Source: Zymoseptoria tritici IPO323 (lineage: Eukaryota; Ascomycota; Dothideomycetes; Mycosphaerellales; Mycosphaerellaceae). Taken from it: DNA of 64,000 bases. Positions 45,955-56,462 of the stretch are shown here, in pieces. Location: assembly GCF_000219625.1 (NCBI RefSeq), contig NC_018211.1, positions 310,001-374,000 of the forward strand, read 5' to 3'. The notes below the pieces were generated by a model, which was not told the origin of the DNA, ran no database searches, and saw only the letters and a list, made by a program, of their open reading frames with translations. Both the position numbers and the translations under genes were made by a program. The first letter of the stretch is position 1, and the number at the start of each line of letters is the position of its first letter.

Positions 45955-48900
45955 TCAAGGTCTAAACCCAGTCCTCTGGAAATAAGCCTCGATCTCCTCC
46001 GCCGTCAACGTGCGCGACTCCTCTACGACAACAACAGCCTTCTCTTCCGCGGCTCCCTCAGATTGCTGTGGGTCGACCTGTTCCGCACCGAGAACCTTGC
46101 CCGCCAGCAGATCCCTCAGCTCGTGCTGATGCGTAGCAGGAACAACTTCATACAGGACCTTGATCATCGAAGGCGCTCCCTTAATTCCCTCAAGCTGTCT
46201 GCTCAAATTTTCAAACCGAGGCCGCATGAAGAGTTTCACCACGGTCCAGAGTTCAACAGCATTGGCAACTTGGCCGATACGGGTAGCGCGGTACCAGTCA
46301 CAGAGCAGTCGGTCTCTCAAGTTCCTCATGCAGGGGTCGAGTATAGAGGAGCCACCCACGGAACCAACATATGCCTGTACGCAGTCTACATCGACTTCGC
46401 TCCGAGGCGCGACATGTTTTGAGCTCCTGGGTCCATACCCAAGTGCCTGACAAAGGAGTGGTCGACGACCATTATCGTCGTGCTCGACGATCGAAGGATT
46501 AATGCGTAGCAATGTGGTAACGAAGCGCAATTGGCGGCGTGAAACGAGCTCTCGTAGCAGAGATGTGCTTGATGGCTTTGTCACAGGTTTGACTCCGTCT
46601 TTGACGTTCATTTTGTGCGAGATGGCATCGGGGAAGTATTGCAGCCGGCTCTGGGTGCAGTCGGCGGTACAGGTGCCAGGACAGAGGCAGAAGTCCAGGT
46701 AATGGGCCGCAATCCGATCCAGGCGCTGGTAGACTACCATCTCATGCGGACTAGACTCTTCAAAGCCCTGCAGAGTTTCCTTCAGGAACCGCAGGCGTCC
46801 TGCGGAGTGAATTGGAACAAAGCTCAGACGTGCGAGAGCGCTCATAACATCGAACTGTGGGCCTCCCACATGTGGTATCGCAGAAGATTGCAGACGGCCC
46901 AGAATTCTCGATCCATTCAGGTATTCGAACACAGTTCGATGCAAGAACTCGACCTTGTATTGTGTCATGTAGGTCTGCTTGTCACTGTTGCCAGCAGGAG
47001 GAGGTTTCGGCACGCAGAGGAGGTCCTTACAGCAGGCGCTGATGAATCGACTCGTCTGGATCACCATGTCGTGACATTTGGGCACGTCCACATCCACAAT
47101 CTCTTGTTTCAAAGCAAAGTCTTCGGCTTCCATGCCTTGCTTCAGAAGCCAGATGTTCAAGAATGAGCGGTGGTGGCCATCGGTGAGTTTCCACGCTGTG
47201 TCTTGATTTTGGAGCTGAACAGCTCGATGAAGAATGTACAGTGCAGTCGCTGTGAGATTCCTGTAGACTTTGTGGACTCGCGAGAGTATGACGTCGAAGT
47301 ACTCCTCCAGATCAGCAGGGAGTTCTTGTAATCTTTGCCGCAGGATACGAATGTCGTCGTTCTCCTCGAGTCCTTCCTTCAATGACCGCACGGCCAGAAA
47401 CACCCACAAAAACACACCTTGTGCTTTATCTACCACTTCGGCACACAGTAACTCCAACTCCGACTGGTTCTCGTTCAGAACATTCGGCGCTAGCTCTGCG
47501 TGAACATACTTCCAGATGTCGTTCCGCGTCAGCTCTTCGAGAATAAACATGTCTTGATGGGATGTAAATGCATTGACGAAGACGTTCCATGGCCGACTCG
47601 AGACGCAGAATTTGAAGTTGGGGTTCCGGGCTAACTTCTGAATGAGCTTTATCAGTGCAGTCTGGTCGGCGTCGTACTCGTCGAGTCCATCGATGAAGAA
47701 AGCAAACCGGCGATCCGAAGTGCATTCCGCTACACGATCCAGTGCGGCTCGCAATTCAAAGCACGTCCATGGGACGCTCGCAGCGTCGAGGTGAAGGTCC
47801 AATTCCCGAACGTCAGCGGTCTCGATGGCTTTTCGGACCGACACCCACCTATTTGGACATGCGACCGGAAGTGGCTCACGAGAGTCATGCAGAATCTGAT
47901 AAAGCATGCTCTTCAAAAGTCCTTCCTCTGACTTTTGAAGGTCCGTGCCAAGATACCAAAAGTAGATGTCTACTATTGTCAATCGGACCTGCTATGTGTT
48001 CAGGTCGGAAAGGGACATCGTCGAGACGGAGGCCGCAACCAGTTCTCTGGACTTCGGCGAAGCCCAATCGCGAAGAAGAGACTCCGTCAAAATAGAGGCT
48101 GGCACCGATGTACTTGACTCTTGCAGAGCCCAATTTCGAAGCAGTGGATCTGTTGCATTTGCAGAAATCGAATCATCCGACACTTGCAAAGCCCACTCTC
48201 GAAGAAGGGCTTTCGTCTTTCTATTTCCGGATATGTATTTCATCAGAGTTGACTTCCCCGATCCAGCCTTACCGTTGATCCAGAAGATGCCGCGAGGGCT
48301 ATTCGCCCAGTCTTGAATGGGCGACGATCCAGGTTCAAACATCCAGTCAAAAGTGTCGTGATGAGCATCTTGAATCGCCATCTGCCGTCGCGACCTCTCG
48401 GAGAAGTCGAGGCTTCGAAGGATGCGCGCACAGGCTTTCGCCTCCAGAGCGGCCTTGTTGTGGTCGAGCTGATCCAGCGGATCGAGCTGACTTTCTAGCA
48501 AGACATGATCAAGCTCGGGCCCCGGTCCGCAAGGCCCAGCTGCATTACTGGGCTGAGCAGATGTGATCCTGTCATACTCTCCTCCGACACTGTCCCGTAG
48601 CTCGGCCAAGAGATTTGTCTGCTCTGTTGCGTGAGCCTCACTAGTGGCCTTCAGGTCCGCAATGGCCAGTTCGATAGTGCTGGTTTGATCGCTGCTTACG
48701 CTCTGGATGAGATCGTTGGTGGTGGTTGCATTGTTCTTTTGGGCACGGCTAGGTACCATTAGACTTGTCTATGCCAGTTGATGTTACTACGAACCTGATC
48801 GTGTGCAGAAGGAGGTTTCCAATCTTGGCTTGCAGCTTACGTTGGGCATCTTCGATATCCTTCTTCTTCATGCGGGCCCTTCCGACGCTCCACAGCGCAG

Positions 48901-49276
48901 CACCAAGCGACATGGTTCCATCATCCCGTGCTTTGACCGCCAGAGAGTTCAAAGTCTTGGTGAGAAGTGATGCTTCCTCGACGCAACTTTTTGCAAGCTG
49001 CGACAGCGACGGAGACTGCTCGAGCTCAATTCGACTGGATCTTCCTTGCGCAATGTTCTCGGCGGTTTTCTTCCTCTCGATGGCCTCGTCTTTGGCAATG
49101 TCGACCAAAAGACGTTGGCAAGCATCTTGTTGACATTTGACGACCTCTGCAATCCTGACGCTGGTCGGCTTCCTCCCACTCCGCACGAGATCATGCGACT
49201 CGCGCACGACATCGGTAGTGAATTCGACGATCGTGACCACACTCGCGATCAGACCTACGATGGTGGCAGGATCCAT
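45955..49276 (-). CDS. NACHT-type NLR (STAND NTPase)
   Basis: Three exons, 49276-48795, 48748-48184 and 47988-45955, give 1026 residues. The N-terminal helical region (MDPATIVGLIASVVTIVEF) resembles the fungal N-terminal domain found on STAND proteins. Walker A GKAGSGKST lies near residues 320-328 and Walker B FFIDGLDEYD near 446-455, followed by FCVSSRPWNVF (sensor 1 arginine) and the DKAQGVFLWVFLAVRSL segment typical of fungal NACHT proteins. No ankyrin, WD40 or TPR repeats follow; the C-terminal 500 residues are helical and unassigned. Fungal NLRs act in nonself recognition and programmed cell death. Intron 2 is 195 bases, long for this window, contains degenerate copies of the exon end, and has an in-frame TAG, so retention would truncate the protein. 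Confidence 0.85.
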
Positions 49277-50116
49277 TGTCGATATATAATGTGAACAATG
49301 GTCGACACAACTCCTGGGCTGATCTGTTCGCGTGTTGGGGCTGTGTTTGGAGTGAGATAGTGGCGGCAGGTTACACGACAAGCGGAGATGCTTCGCTTCG
49401 AGAGCATGGTGTGCTGTTCAGCGGCATCTGCTCGCTTGCCTGGATGGAGATGAGCTGTGGATATGCACGCTCTGGAATCCTTGCTCCAGACTGGTTTTCT
49501 ACGCTCGTAGGATCCATTGCATGTGGAGAGCAAGGCGGCATGATAGAAGCGACGCTGACCCGCAGATTGAGACAGGTACCTTGGGCTCAGTCGCGGTCTC
49601 TTGCCTGTGTGTTGGAGTAGATCTTCGTGGGCCTTAATGCGGTGGCCAGACGGACGGAACGACTATGAGTGCTCGAAGAAGTCACAGGTCTGGGAGTAGT
49701 TCTAAGGAAAGGACGTTGTATGATGCACGTCGATATCGCGGCTTTAAATTGTTATACAGACCCCCCTCTATATATACGTATATACATCCGATGCTCCCGA
49801 GTCATCTCACTCTCTGCCCTCTTCAACATTTCGAAGATAAATTTCAGCTCCCTTATGATACAGCTTCGAAGGAGCTCTAGAAAAGCAGAAATGCAGTATT
49901 CCTTGGCCGAGGCCAGCACAAAACTGATCGAATCACGACTTCGTCAGTTTGAAGGACAAGAAGTACAGTAAGACGAGGAGTGGACTTTTCATTCTCTCCA
50001 TATCTTTCGGCTGGAACAGCGACGACCTGCAGTCGAGCAACTGCCTTGCCGACATGCATTGACGGTCTAGCCATCTCCATCACGATGGGCACGCCAACAT
50101 CTTCATTCCACCTCTC
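49277..50116. other. Intergenic region upstream of the NLR
   Basis: About 840 bases between ATP9 and the NLR. A short plus-strand ORF (ATG near 49855, ending at 49971, 38 codons) follows a TATA-like stretch, but coding evidence is weak. The NLR promoter must lie at its left end. Confidence 0.5.
49769..49784. promoter_or_regulatory. TATA-rich palindrome
   Basis: TATATATACGTATATA includes the perfect 14-base palindrome TATATACGTATATA (49771-49784). It could serve as a TATA box for a plus-strand transcript starting near 49800. No confirmed gene lies there. Confidence 0.35.
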
Positions 50117-50842
50117 CTAGTAGGCGTACAACATCAAAAACGCCACCATCAACCCAAACAATCCCATACTCTCCGCCAACGCAAATCCGACCATAGCATA
50201 CGCCACCAGTTGTGCTATCGTCCAAACACACTCATCAGCACTTGTAAACCCTGAATCGCAAACATTCTCATCGCCTCGACGCCATTCCACATGAAGTCCT
50301 TCCACGACCTCCGCTTCGGGCACCGCGACGAAATTTTCAACGCCATCGACCGTCGATATTGAAGCGCGGAAGGCATCGCACGCTTTGGATGATTACAGGG
50401 TAGACTTACGTCTCAAACTCGGATTCCTCGCCACACCCGCAATCAACGCAGCGTAGACATTCCCGACTCCAATCGCGGCTCCTCCGCAAGCGATCGTTGC
50501 GAGACCGGCGCCTTGCATCTTCGCGGCGAGGACGATGGCGGCGGTGGTGGTTGTGGCTACTACGCCTCGTTTCTGGAGGGCATGGCGGGTGAGCGTATCG
50601 GGTTTGGTGAATGGTGAGGTTTTTGATAGGATAAGGCTGTGGCGAGAGGAGGGTTGGATTGAGGAAGGGATGAGGAGGGTGGATGGGAGGCGGGAGGGAG
50701 CTGGGAAGGTGTCAGATTTCTGGGAGAGCCGGGAGATGGTGATGAGGAGGGTTCACGTACTGGCCGTTGAGGTGGTGAGGAATCGCTTGGAGACGAGTGT
50801 GTTCGAGCTCGCGCGGGTGACGATGCGGTGAGAGGCGAACAT
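50117..50842 (-). CDS. ATP9: ATP synthase subunit c (subunit 9), nuclear encoded
   Basis: Proteolipid of the mitochondrial Fo rotor ring. Three exons, 50842-50761, 50700-50410 and 50214-50117, give 156 residues; introns are 60 and 195 bases. A long presequence (about 72 residues) starts [13 protein letters not shown] and ends at the KRG processing region. The mature part shows helix 1 with the Gly-rich stretch, the conserved loop ARNPSLR, and helix 2 containing Glu139 in [11 protein letters not shown], the proton-binding residue. Nucleus-encoded ATP9 is usual in filamentous ascomycetes. The first intron uses the second of two close AG acceptors (after CTTCCCAG); the earlier one would create an immediate stop. 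Two divergent relatives lie 5-7 kb away on the same strand. Confidence 0.93.
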
Positions 50843-51696
50843 GGTGAGCTGTCGATATTAGGTGTCTGATAGTGTTGAGATTTGATGATTGTTGCAGCGA
50901 CACCGACGATGAAGATGGTGGAGGAGGAAGAACTCTGAGCTGGGCGAGATGAGGTCATGAGGACGACCGGTGAACATATACCTGATCTTCCTCTCTCCGC
51001 ATCCCGTGTCTCTCCTTATGTTCCACGACATGCCGACACCGTAAGCTCGATTCTTCAGCCAGGTCGGTACAATGTGCCATTCTTCAGTTCGGAGAATCGA
51101 TCTCGTTGAGCCGCCGCAGTGTAGTGGTATCTTTCGATACTGGAGCATGGTCGTAGCGAATATTGAGCCCTTCTGAATGGCATCTTCATGGCAGCCAAAA
51201 GCTTGCAATGATCCTAACCACGCAGAAGTCGGTCTGCCAAAGCACAAGGTCTCGTGCCAGAGTCACCGGTACTGTACCTCGACTACAGCAAGCCGGACCC
51301 GTTCCTCGCCGAAACCTCAAATCAGCCGCATTCTCTGATTCCTCGTCTTCCAGCCTCCATGTTCTGTGGTCCAGTTGCGGTTGCACGGCATGTTATCGCT
51401 TGAAAGGCACGCTCTGATGTACGTACCATATCTTCTGATCGTGAATGTCGTTCAATATGGTCCGTTCTGTAGAGGACGAAATCTGAGCCTCTTATATGCC
51501 AGATCTCTCGTCTAATAAATGCCATGTCCGCAATCTCTCGGATCTGTCATCGCGACGCCTCGGCGTGCGGTACAACGAGAGCCTCGCCTCGCCTCGCCAT
51601 GCCAATCCTGATCCAGTTGCCTCGTTTCGTGTTGCGTCCACAATAGAGCCAGAAGTCTCTCAACATGCCATGCCCTCCAATCCACACCTCAAGTCC
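50843..51696. other. Intergenic region upstream of ATP9
   Basis: About 850 bases between ATG101 and ATP9, both on the minus strand. ATP9 promoter expected at the left end. ORFs here are short and unsupported. Confidence 0.5.
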
Positions 51697-52334
51697 TCAA
51701 AAAATCCCCATCCGTCCACCCCACCCCTCCCCACCCCTCTCCTCAACCACAACCCGAAACGGGAACGGATTCGTCTCATTCGTCGTAATCGGAGGAATAT
51801 GCCCTCTCTCCGCATTCACCACTTCCACAACCCTCATCACCGCCTCCCTGAGTCCCTTCTCCATCACCCTCCTCATCCTCTCCCTCTCGCCCTCACTCCT
51901 CACTGTCGCCACCACTTCGACTGTGATATGCCACGTCTCCCACACCGTTTCATCGGAAGTCGTGCTCGCGAACCATCCCTTGCGGCGTTTTCGTTCGAGA
52001 AAGGAGACGGAGAGGTGCGCGGTTGTGGGGGTGGGGGAAGAGTCGAGGGTGCGGAGGAGGGTGGTGAGGCGGGTTTCGATGAGGGTGGAGATGGTGGGGT
52101 CGGAGACGTAGGGGAGGGTGAGGTCGAGGATTTCGTGAGTGGAGGGGGTGAGAGGGGGGAAGTAGCGGTGGAAGAAGATTGTGTGGAGGATGCCTGTGAG
52201 AGGGGAGGGAGGTTAGTTTGTGGGTTGAGAGAGGGATGGGGATGGGTAGAGGGCGTGCCTTTGACTATGTCTTTGACGGAGGAGCGGTCGGCGGTTAGGG
52301 AGAGGGAGTATTCTGGAGGACGGCGGGCTTCCAT
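51697..52334 (-). CDS. ATG101: Autophagy-related protein 101
   Basis: HORMA-fold subunit of the Atg1 kinase complex that pairs with Atg13 at autophagy initiation; it replaces the Atg29-Atg31 pair of budding yeast. Two exons, 52334-52259 and 52193-51697, give 190 residues. The family signature is clear: SSVKDIVKGILHTIFFHRYF, LDLTLPYVSDPTI, FLERKRRKGWF, WETWHITVEV and HIPPITTNETNPFPF. Joining KDIVK to GILHTIFF requires a GC-AG intron (AAAG|GCACGC ... CACAG, 65 bases); no GT donor gives the conserved sequence. Divergent to RMP1. Confidence 0.9.
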
Positions 52335-52959
52335 GGTGGGAGAGGACGAGGATTGTCGGCTCTTGAGGTATAGATGGGAACGATGTAGTTCGTCTGCGCC
52401 GGCAGTAGTTGTGTTGGCCGCAATGGCAGCGAGCAGTGAGTTCAAGTCATGATTCGGACTCGGCGGTCTGTTATATCACGCGATCAGTATGCGCCGTCGT
52501 GGTATGAAGTCGTCGAGGTGTTCATGTCGAAATGCGATAGAGGGACGATATGGATGGGGTCACATGGCGCCCGATGATGCGCCGGAGCTCGGTCCGGATA
52601 AGAACATTCACCTGCGGTTGAATCTGCGCTACTGCTACATCAACCTAACCTTTTAGCATGTGAACGACCCATCCGTCTCTGCTATAACAAACGAGTGCTG
52701 CTGCGCTACGATTCAGCGGGAGGATCGACTGCCAGAGGACAGTTCACTGCACAGCGACTGGCGACGTAAAATTCAAGGCCTCGTTGATTTCTGGACCTGT
52801 GCGAGAAGCTTATTAGAAGCGGAACACCGGCATTGCAATGCAGAGCAGCCCCTGTTGGACGACAAGAAAAGAAGCATCAAAAGCCATCACCGACCTCCAG
52901 ACCTCCAGGAAGATACCCGTTCTCATCCTCACACCACAACACCACCCAAACCCTCCACC
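52335..52959. promoter_or_regulatory. Divergent promoter region of ATG101 and RMP1
   Basis: About 625 bases between two outward-facing start codons. The RMP1 frame stays open 300 bases upstream of its chosen ATG, but that part is not conserved-looking. No clear motif. Confidence 0.45.
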
Positions 52960-53787
52960 ATGGCTACAAGCCCAACCCTAACCCTAAACCCCCTCCACCT
53001 CCCACCCCCGTCCCAAACCAAACTCCACCACCTCTCCTCCCTCCTGCACCTCTTCGCCCACCGCAACAAAAACCAACACCGCCGCTCAATCTGGTGGCAC
53101 CCCTTCTCCCTCTTCCGCCGCGAACTCCTCCACCTCACCACCTCCATCACCCAATACACCCTCCTCCCCACAACGCACCTCGCCCGCACCCGAAAACTCA
53201 CCACCGACGCCGCCTTACTCGCCACCACCGAAAAACGAATGATCTTCTGGAGGGAAATCCTGGTCCCAAAATGGCATTTCGCGTTCAGCCAGGTTGTCGC
53301 GGATGGGAGGTTTGCGGTGTTGGGGGTGGTGTTGATGGCTGTGTTGGGGGAGGTTTGTGCGGTGTGTGGGATTACGGGGGGGTATGAGGAGATGGGGGAG
53401 AGGGAGGTTGAGAGGGTGTTGGAGAGGTTTGCGGGGGAGGAGTGGGGGCTTGATGGGAGGGGTGGGTTGGGTGGGAGGGAGGAGAGGATGGGTGGGGAGG
53501 ACAGGGGGGAGGTTGTGCGTAGGGGGGAGGAGGAGGAGGATGAGGTGGGAGAGAGGACGCCTGCGCCGAAAGCGAAGAGTGTTATTGTTGGAGAAGAGGC
53601 AGCCAAGGAGTCGGGCTTGAAGAAGCGGGCGAAAGAGGAATCAGCAGCGGGGTCTCCGGCACCAAGGGCCGACTTGAAGCGACCACGAGAAAAGACAGCA
53701 AAGGACTCAAGTCCATCACTCAAACCAAGCAAGAAGAAGAAACGCAAAAAAGGCGGAGATGCAATCGACGACCTCTTCGACTTTTGA
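52960..53787 (+). CDS. RMP1: RNase MRP subunit Rmp1 homolog
   Basis: An intronless gene of 275 residues, starting MATSPTLTLNPLHLPPPSQT. The N-terminal half has the RMP1 RNA-binding domain: LLHLFAHRNKNQHRRSIWW, HPFSLFRRELLHL, and WHFAFSQVVADGRFAVLGVVLMAVL. An acidic middle and a lysine-rich tail (KKKKRKKGGDAIDDLF) follow, as in family members. Rmp1 is specific to RNase MRP, which cleaves pre-rRNA at site A3. An upstream in-frame Met at 52660 would add 100 residues, but these are low-complexity and the internal ATG matches the family start. The 5' part contains an AACCCTAACCCTAAACC run as codons. Confidence 0.85.
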   Translation: MATSPTLTLNPLHLPPPSQTKLHHLSSLLHLFAHRNKNQHRRSIWWHPFSLFRRELLHLTTSITQYTLLPTTHLARTRKLTTDAALLATTEKRMIFWREILVPKWHFAFSQVVADGRFAVLGVVLMAVLGEVCAVCGITGGYEEMGEREVERVLERFAGEEWGLDGRGGLGGREERMGGEDRGEVVRRGEEEEDEVGERTPAPKAKSVIVGEEAAKESGLKKRAKEESAAGSPAPRADLKRPREKTAKDSSPSLKPSKKKKRKKGGDAIDDLFDF

Positions 53788-53890
53788 GGGAAGCATAAGT
53801 CCCGTCATTCAATTAGACGAATTCCCACCAATGCGTCCGGGTTGATCCAAACGCCCAAACGCTTTAAACACAATTTACCATCCCAAAGTC
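53788..53890. terminator. Short convergent 3' region
   Basis: Only 103 bases separate the stops of RMP1 and the sucrose transporter gene, so both polyadenylation signals must be here or overlap the opposite coding sequence. Confidence 0.4.
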
Positions 53891-55699
53891 TCAATCTTCC
53901 TTCAACCCCCTACCCACCTTCGCCGCCATAAACGAACACAACGCTCCAATGAACAAACACACCGCGATCCCACTTACTCCCTCCGTACCATGATGTTCGT
54001 CCGGGTGGGCATCTTTCGCCAATTCCGGTGACTTTCCCGGTTCCAGGATTGAGAAGACGACCCAGCTGATTGCCGTGCCGACGAATTGTGGGAGGGTGGT
54101 GTAGATGTTCAGGATGCCGAGGTAGATTCCCGAGAGTTCCGCGGAGGGAGAGTCGGGGGCTGAGGACGAGGATGTTGAGGAGGAGGGGGAAGTGGGGAGG
54201 AATTTCTCCTTTTCTTCTACGGAAGAGGTGTGGTGGTGCGTGGTGGTGGTCGGGAGGGTATTGCCGAGTTTGTTGACTTCGATGCCGATGTATGTTCCCA
54301 CCGCGAGGCCGGCGATGGCGGAGGGTACGCCGACGAAAGCCATGAGGAAGGTTGCGAAGCTGACAGACTTGACCATGGGGGCGAAGAGCATGGATACACC
54401 GAAGAGGAGGTTGCCGGCTGTCCAAACGTTGAGAAGTTTGGGTTTTCTGAGGGAGAATTTCTCGAGAAAGGGGCGGAGAGTCTCTGGTGGTCGAGGGGTG
54501 AAGCCTTTTTCTGGGACTTCGTCGCCGGGACTTGTGACTAGCCAGGGGAGGACGATGGAGGTTGCGAAGCCGACGGTGGAGTGGACGATCAGCGCTGTGC
54601 TGCCGACTCGACCGACTTGTGAGAGGGTGTCGCCGGAGAAGGATGGTGCGTGGTTGCGTAGGTAGATCTCGCCGACCCATGTGCTGCCGTAGAAGAGGAG
54701 AGGGAACCATCCGATCCAGGACCAGAATTGGACGAAGCAGATTGTTTGAATGCGTTTTGGGAGGTGGAGGAGGCGGTGGTAGATTTGGTATATTATGGAG
54801 AGGAGGGATTGCTGTTCTGTTGAAGGGTCGTCGCTGGGAGGGAAGTGTTAGCGGAGTTTTGTCATAGCTAGTGAGAAGGCCATACCTGTTGGCGACCTGT
54901 GTCCGCTCCTCGACAGCCCAGCATGTGACAAACTGGCTAATGACCATGGCGAGTGCTGCAATGGAGCAGACTTTCTTGAACTGTGTATCGCCGAATAGCC
55001 CGGCGGGCATAAGGACTTCGAGATCTAGAGCACCGATTCCGAAGACGAGCATGTGGCCAACACCTACCATTCGCGTGACTTCATACCGTCAGCTCTCGAT
55101 CAAAATAGTGTCCAAGAAGGAAGGCATATCTTACCCCAAGCAGCACCCAACTGTTGTTGCGAGACCGGTAATGAATCCACCACCAAGGCCCGACAAGTCG
55201 ACTGAGCTGCACACCACAATCAGCACATATCCCTCAAATCCATATCACCCCGCTCTCCCTTACCAATATTAATCACAAAATCCAAAACATAAATATCCCC
55301 CACCGCAACCCAAATCGTCCACCTCCTCCTCTCCTCCGCTCCCTCCACAAAACACGCCACAATCTCCTTCGCCCACCCCAACACCACCAAACACACCGCG
55401 ACCGCCAACGTTCCCCCCACCATGAACGGCCTCCGTCTCCCCCACCGACTCGTGCTCTTATCCGAAATCATGCCAATAATCGGCTGCATGATGAGTCCTG
55501 ATAGGGGACCCGCGATCCATACGAGCGACATGCCGCCTTTTGACAATCCAAGTGCGAGCAGGTAGGGGGTCGCGTAGGTTTGTTCGGTGCCCCAGCAGAA
55601 TTGGAGGCCGATGAGGGAGAAGGTGAGGAGGAAGAGGCGGGTGGATTGCGTGCTGCCGCGGACGTGGGCGCGGCCGTGCCATGTTGTTGTTGCCGCCAT
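53891..55699 (-). CDS. SUT-type sucrose/proton symporter, MFS family
   Basis: Plasma-membrane glycoside transporter of the plant-SUC/SUT-like branch. Four exons, 55699-55264, 55206-55135, 55078-54886 and 54833-53891, give 547 residues with about twelve membrane helices. Hallmarks are GLQFCWGTEQTYATPYLLALG in helix 1, the GMISDKSTSRWGRRRPFMVGG loop, the CRALVVDSLP segment spread over exon 2, and RMVGVGHMLVFG. The central loop, about residues 245-330, contains the QFWSWIGWFPLLFYGSTWVG block. Intron 2 ends in an unusual AAG acceptor, but a GCTGAC branch lies ten bases before it and the frame requires it. Fungal relatives take up sucrose or alpha-glucosides, useful for growth on plants. Substrate is inferred. 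Confidence 0.88.
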
Positions 55700-56462
55700 C
55701 GTTTGTGAGGCGGGAGGTTTGTGAGGGAGGGAGAGGTGTTGTCGAGGTTTTGAGGAAGTGTTTGGAGTTTCGAGGAGCCGCAGCACGGCGGAGCGGACAG
55801 GGTTTCAGCGCATTGATCGAGCTTCTGGGGAGGCTCCCTGTTGATGACGCTGGGGTTAGAAACACAGCATGGGTAAGCTCAGATTGTGACGGTTTGACGA
55901 TTGCGCAAATAAATGTGTGGGCGGTGCTGTATGTGATAAGTTCGAGTGTCAAGAGTTTATGGTCGTGAGTTGAAGTCGGGAAGTTCGACGTGGAGAGATC
56001 GACACGCTTTCACGCGCGCCGAGATCTAGCCCCAATCCACACGTGTGGTAGCGGAAGTTTGGAGATCACAGCTTCAACACAGCTTCAACACAGATTCACC
56101 AATACAACGAGTCCACATGCATGAGAGCCTTTCTGATTTCAGATGTCAAGGTGCTAGTCATCACCGGCCGCCCAATCCTGTCTTACGCCTGTGCAAGATT
56201 GCGCCATTCCATAGCCTTTGCTCGATGAAGACTTCCCGCTCCCTGCATTGCCATTATCGCTTTCGTTTTGACTGATCCTTCAAGCTGTCCTCTTCGTGCT
56301 AGCCTAGTCGCCTATGCAATTTACGAGGAAGAGCCTTTCAAGCCGTTCGAGTCGGTCGTGTCGATGCGTATTTCGTTCGTTCGTCGTTCGTTCGTTGCGC
56401 CTCTCTCTCAATCCCGAGCTTCGTGAGTCACACTAGAAACACATCTTAGCAGTGGTCCCGCC
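55700..56462. other. Intergenic region upstream of the sucrose transporter
   Basis: About 760 bases between G6PD and the transporter, both on the minus strand. Contains TTCG-type simple repeats near 56370-56398. No gene. Confidence 0.55.

Noticed and set aside
50701..50760. Earlier acceptor (near 50720) for ATP9 intron 1
   Set aside because: From that AG the frame meets a stop at the second codon; the later CTTCCCAG gives the conserved frame.
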